Positions 5,846 to 6,378 of a stretch of 6,378 bases of DNA are shown here, in pieces. Positions within the stretch are counted from its first letter, which is position 1, and each line of letters begins with the position of its first letter. Made by a program: the position numbers and the translations under genes. A model generated the notes under the pieces. It saw only the letters and a program-made list of their open reading frames with translations. It was not told where the DNA came from and searched no databases. This DNA comes from an uncultured Ruminococcus sp. (lineage in GTDB: Bacteria; Bacillota; Clostridia; Oscillospirales; Ruminococcaceae), in assembly GCA_947174625.1 (NCBI GenBank), contig CAMWJT010000077.1:1-6378 (forward strand), read 5' to 3'.

Positions 5846-6378
5846 TGCACCTGTTTTTGTGTTATTCGCAGAAATAACACTGTTTGCTGCGGGTACAGTA
5901 GATTTTGAAACTGTGTTGGTATTTGTTTTGACTGTGCTGGAAGAACTGGAAGCTAATGTAGTTGTTGTTTCTGTGGTTGTAGTTTCTGTTGTGGTTGTAG
6001 TTTCTGTTGTAGTCGTTTCAATTGCTGGTGCAACTGATTCATGTGTTGTAGTTGTTGTCTCGTCTACGTCCCAGCCGCCGCCGCTGCCGCCTGTTTTATG
6101 GCTTGTAGTTGTTGTTTCATCACCATTACCAGTAGCAGGTTTTACACCTTCGCCATGAGATGTTGTTGTTTCGTCGGATCCGTCCCATTCGCCGCCGCTG
6201 CCGCCTGTTTTATGGCTTGTAGTTGTTGTTTCTTCTGAAATGATTTCTACTGTTGTTTCATTTGTTTCTTCTGGTGTCGCTTCATCAATCATGACAATCA
6301 ATTCATCTTCTGCAACTACATTGCTGTCTATGATTGTCAGTTTGCCATTTTCAATCACAAATGTGATGTCTGTTGCAA
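5744..6378 (-). CDS. Thr-rich cell-wall-anchored surface protein, C-terminal part (5' end outside window)
   Basis: The frame is open to the window edge (first full codon at 6376), so the N-terminus is missing; the GTG at 6358 is internal. The first visible residues read ATDITFVIENGKLTI, a beta-strand pair resembling the end of a cohesin or related Ig-like beta-sandwich module; this is only a suggestion. A long linker follows, rich in Thr, Ser, Gly and Glu, with the block TTTTSHKTGGSGG-WD present twice. Next come an ETTTT-type run and a Ser/Thr/Asn stretch. The end has the order of a sortase substrate: SPKTG at 5831-5845 in place of LPxTG, a membrane segment (GIVIVMSLLAISGITVLAT), then RKKDDDE. 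The likely role is display of a binding module on the cell surface, for example a cellulosome-type anchoring protein in a ruminococcus. The acidic end after the RKK stop-transfer is slightly unusual. Confidence 0.83.
   Translation of the reverse strand, partial: ATDITFVIENGKLTIIDSNVVAEDELIVMIDEATPEETNETTVEIISEETTTTSHKTGGSGGEWDGSDETTTSHGEGVKPATGNGDETTTTSHKTGGSGGGWDVDETTTTTHESVAPAIETTTTETTTTTETTTTETTTTLASSSSSTVKTNTNTVSKSTVPAANSVISANNTKTGASPKTGSNGIVIVMSLLAISGITVLATRKKDDDE
5957..6019 (-). repeat. Low-complexity Thr/Glu linker repeat
   Basis: These 21 codons encode four blocks of E followed by four or five T (4, 5, 4 and 4). The DNA is a degenerate run of ACA/ACT/ACC Thr codons separated by GAA, seen on the + strand as GTT/GTA/GTG triplets and TTC. 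Such runs form stiff, often glycosylated linkers in surface proteins and change length easily by slippage. Confidence 0.85.
6076..6118 (-). repeat. Exact 43-bp direct repeat, copy proximal to the C-terminus
   Basis: Identical over 43 bases to 6190-6232; similarity extends to 6067 with two mismatches. It encodes ETTTTSHKTGGSGG. The offset of 114 bases equals 38 codons, so it reflects an in-frame duplication of a 38-residue linker unit. Confidence 0.9.
6190..6232 (-). repeat. Exact 43-bp direct repeat, copy proximal to the N-terminus
   Basis: Partner of 6076-6118, with the same protein block ETTTTSHKTGGSGG followed by -WD. Between the copies lies a related but diverged block, ETTTSHGEGVKPATGNGD, which may be an older copy of the same linker. 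Confidence 0.9.

Noticed and set aside
5763..6158. 131-residue + strand open frame rich in Val
   Set aside because: It is the mirror of the Thr-codon repeats of the - strand surface protein, with low-complexity content and no ribosome binding site of note.
6076..6232. CRISPR-like pair of repeats
   Set aside because: There are only two copies, both in frame within a surface-protein linker, and the spacer encodes a related linker sequence.

Overview
The window looks like chromosome of a Ruminococcus-type anaerobe (Oscillospiraceae, Bacillota). This rests on the Firmicutes comEC-holA gene order, an RNase M5 homologue, moderate-to-low G+C, and a cell-wall-anchored protein with long Thr/Glu linkers of the kind common in ruminococcal surface proteins. 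The genus call is inference from style; no database search was possible.

Layout. Positions 1-5671 hold six genes on the + strand, tightly packed and probably one transcript: the 3' end of a ComEC/Rec2-like gene, holA (DNA polymerase III delta), an RNase M5-like Toprim gene (rnmV), an AlgI-like MBOAT membrane protein, a Cys-rich protein of 170 residues with no recognised family, and a DHHW/AlgJ-like membrane-anchored protein of the SGNH superfamily. The only sizeable gap, 1985-2033, is almost pure A/T and contains a perfect 19-bp palindrome with three TATAAT boxes. A strong hairpin at 5695-5724, with T-rich tracts on both sides, separates this operon from a convergent - strand gene (5744-6378, 5' end outside the window). 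That gene encodes the C-terminus of a surface protein: a possible cohesin-like beta-strand end, a duplicated 38-residue Thr/Gly/His linker unit, a Thr/Glu run, and an SPKTG sortase-type signal with membrane anchor.

How the genes relate. comEC, holA and rnmV are housekeeping or competence genes. MBOAT plus DHHW proteins normally act together: the MBOAT channels acyl groups across the membrane and the DHHW/AlgJ partner helps O-acylate an exported polysaccharide. Here both partners seem to have lost catalytic residues while keeping intact reading frames and overall fold. In the MBOAT, all three conserved His positions are Asn, Tyr and Ile. In the DHHW protein, the expected nucleophile Ser is Asp. 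The ComEC metallo-beta-lactamase-like tail also lacks its His motifs. The most interesting hypothesis is that MBOAT, the 170-residue protein and the DHHW protein form a non-catalytic or re-purposed module embedded in a housekeeping operon.
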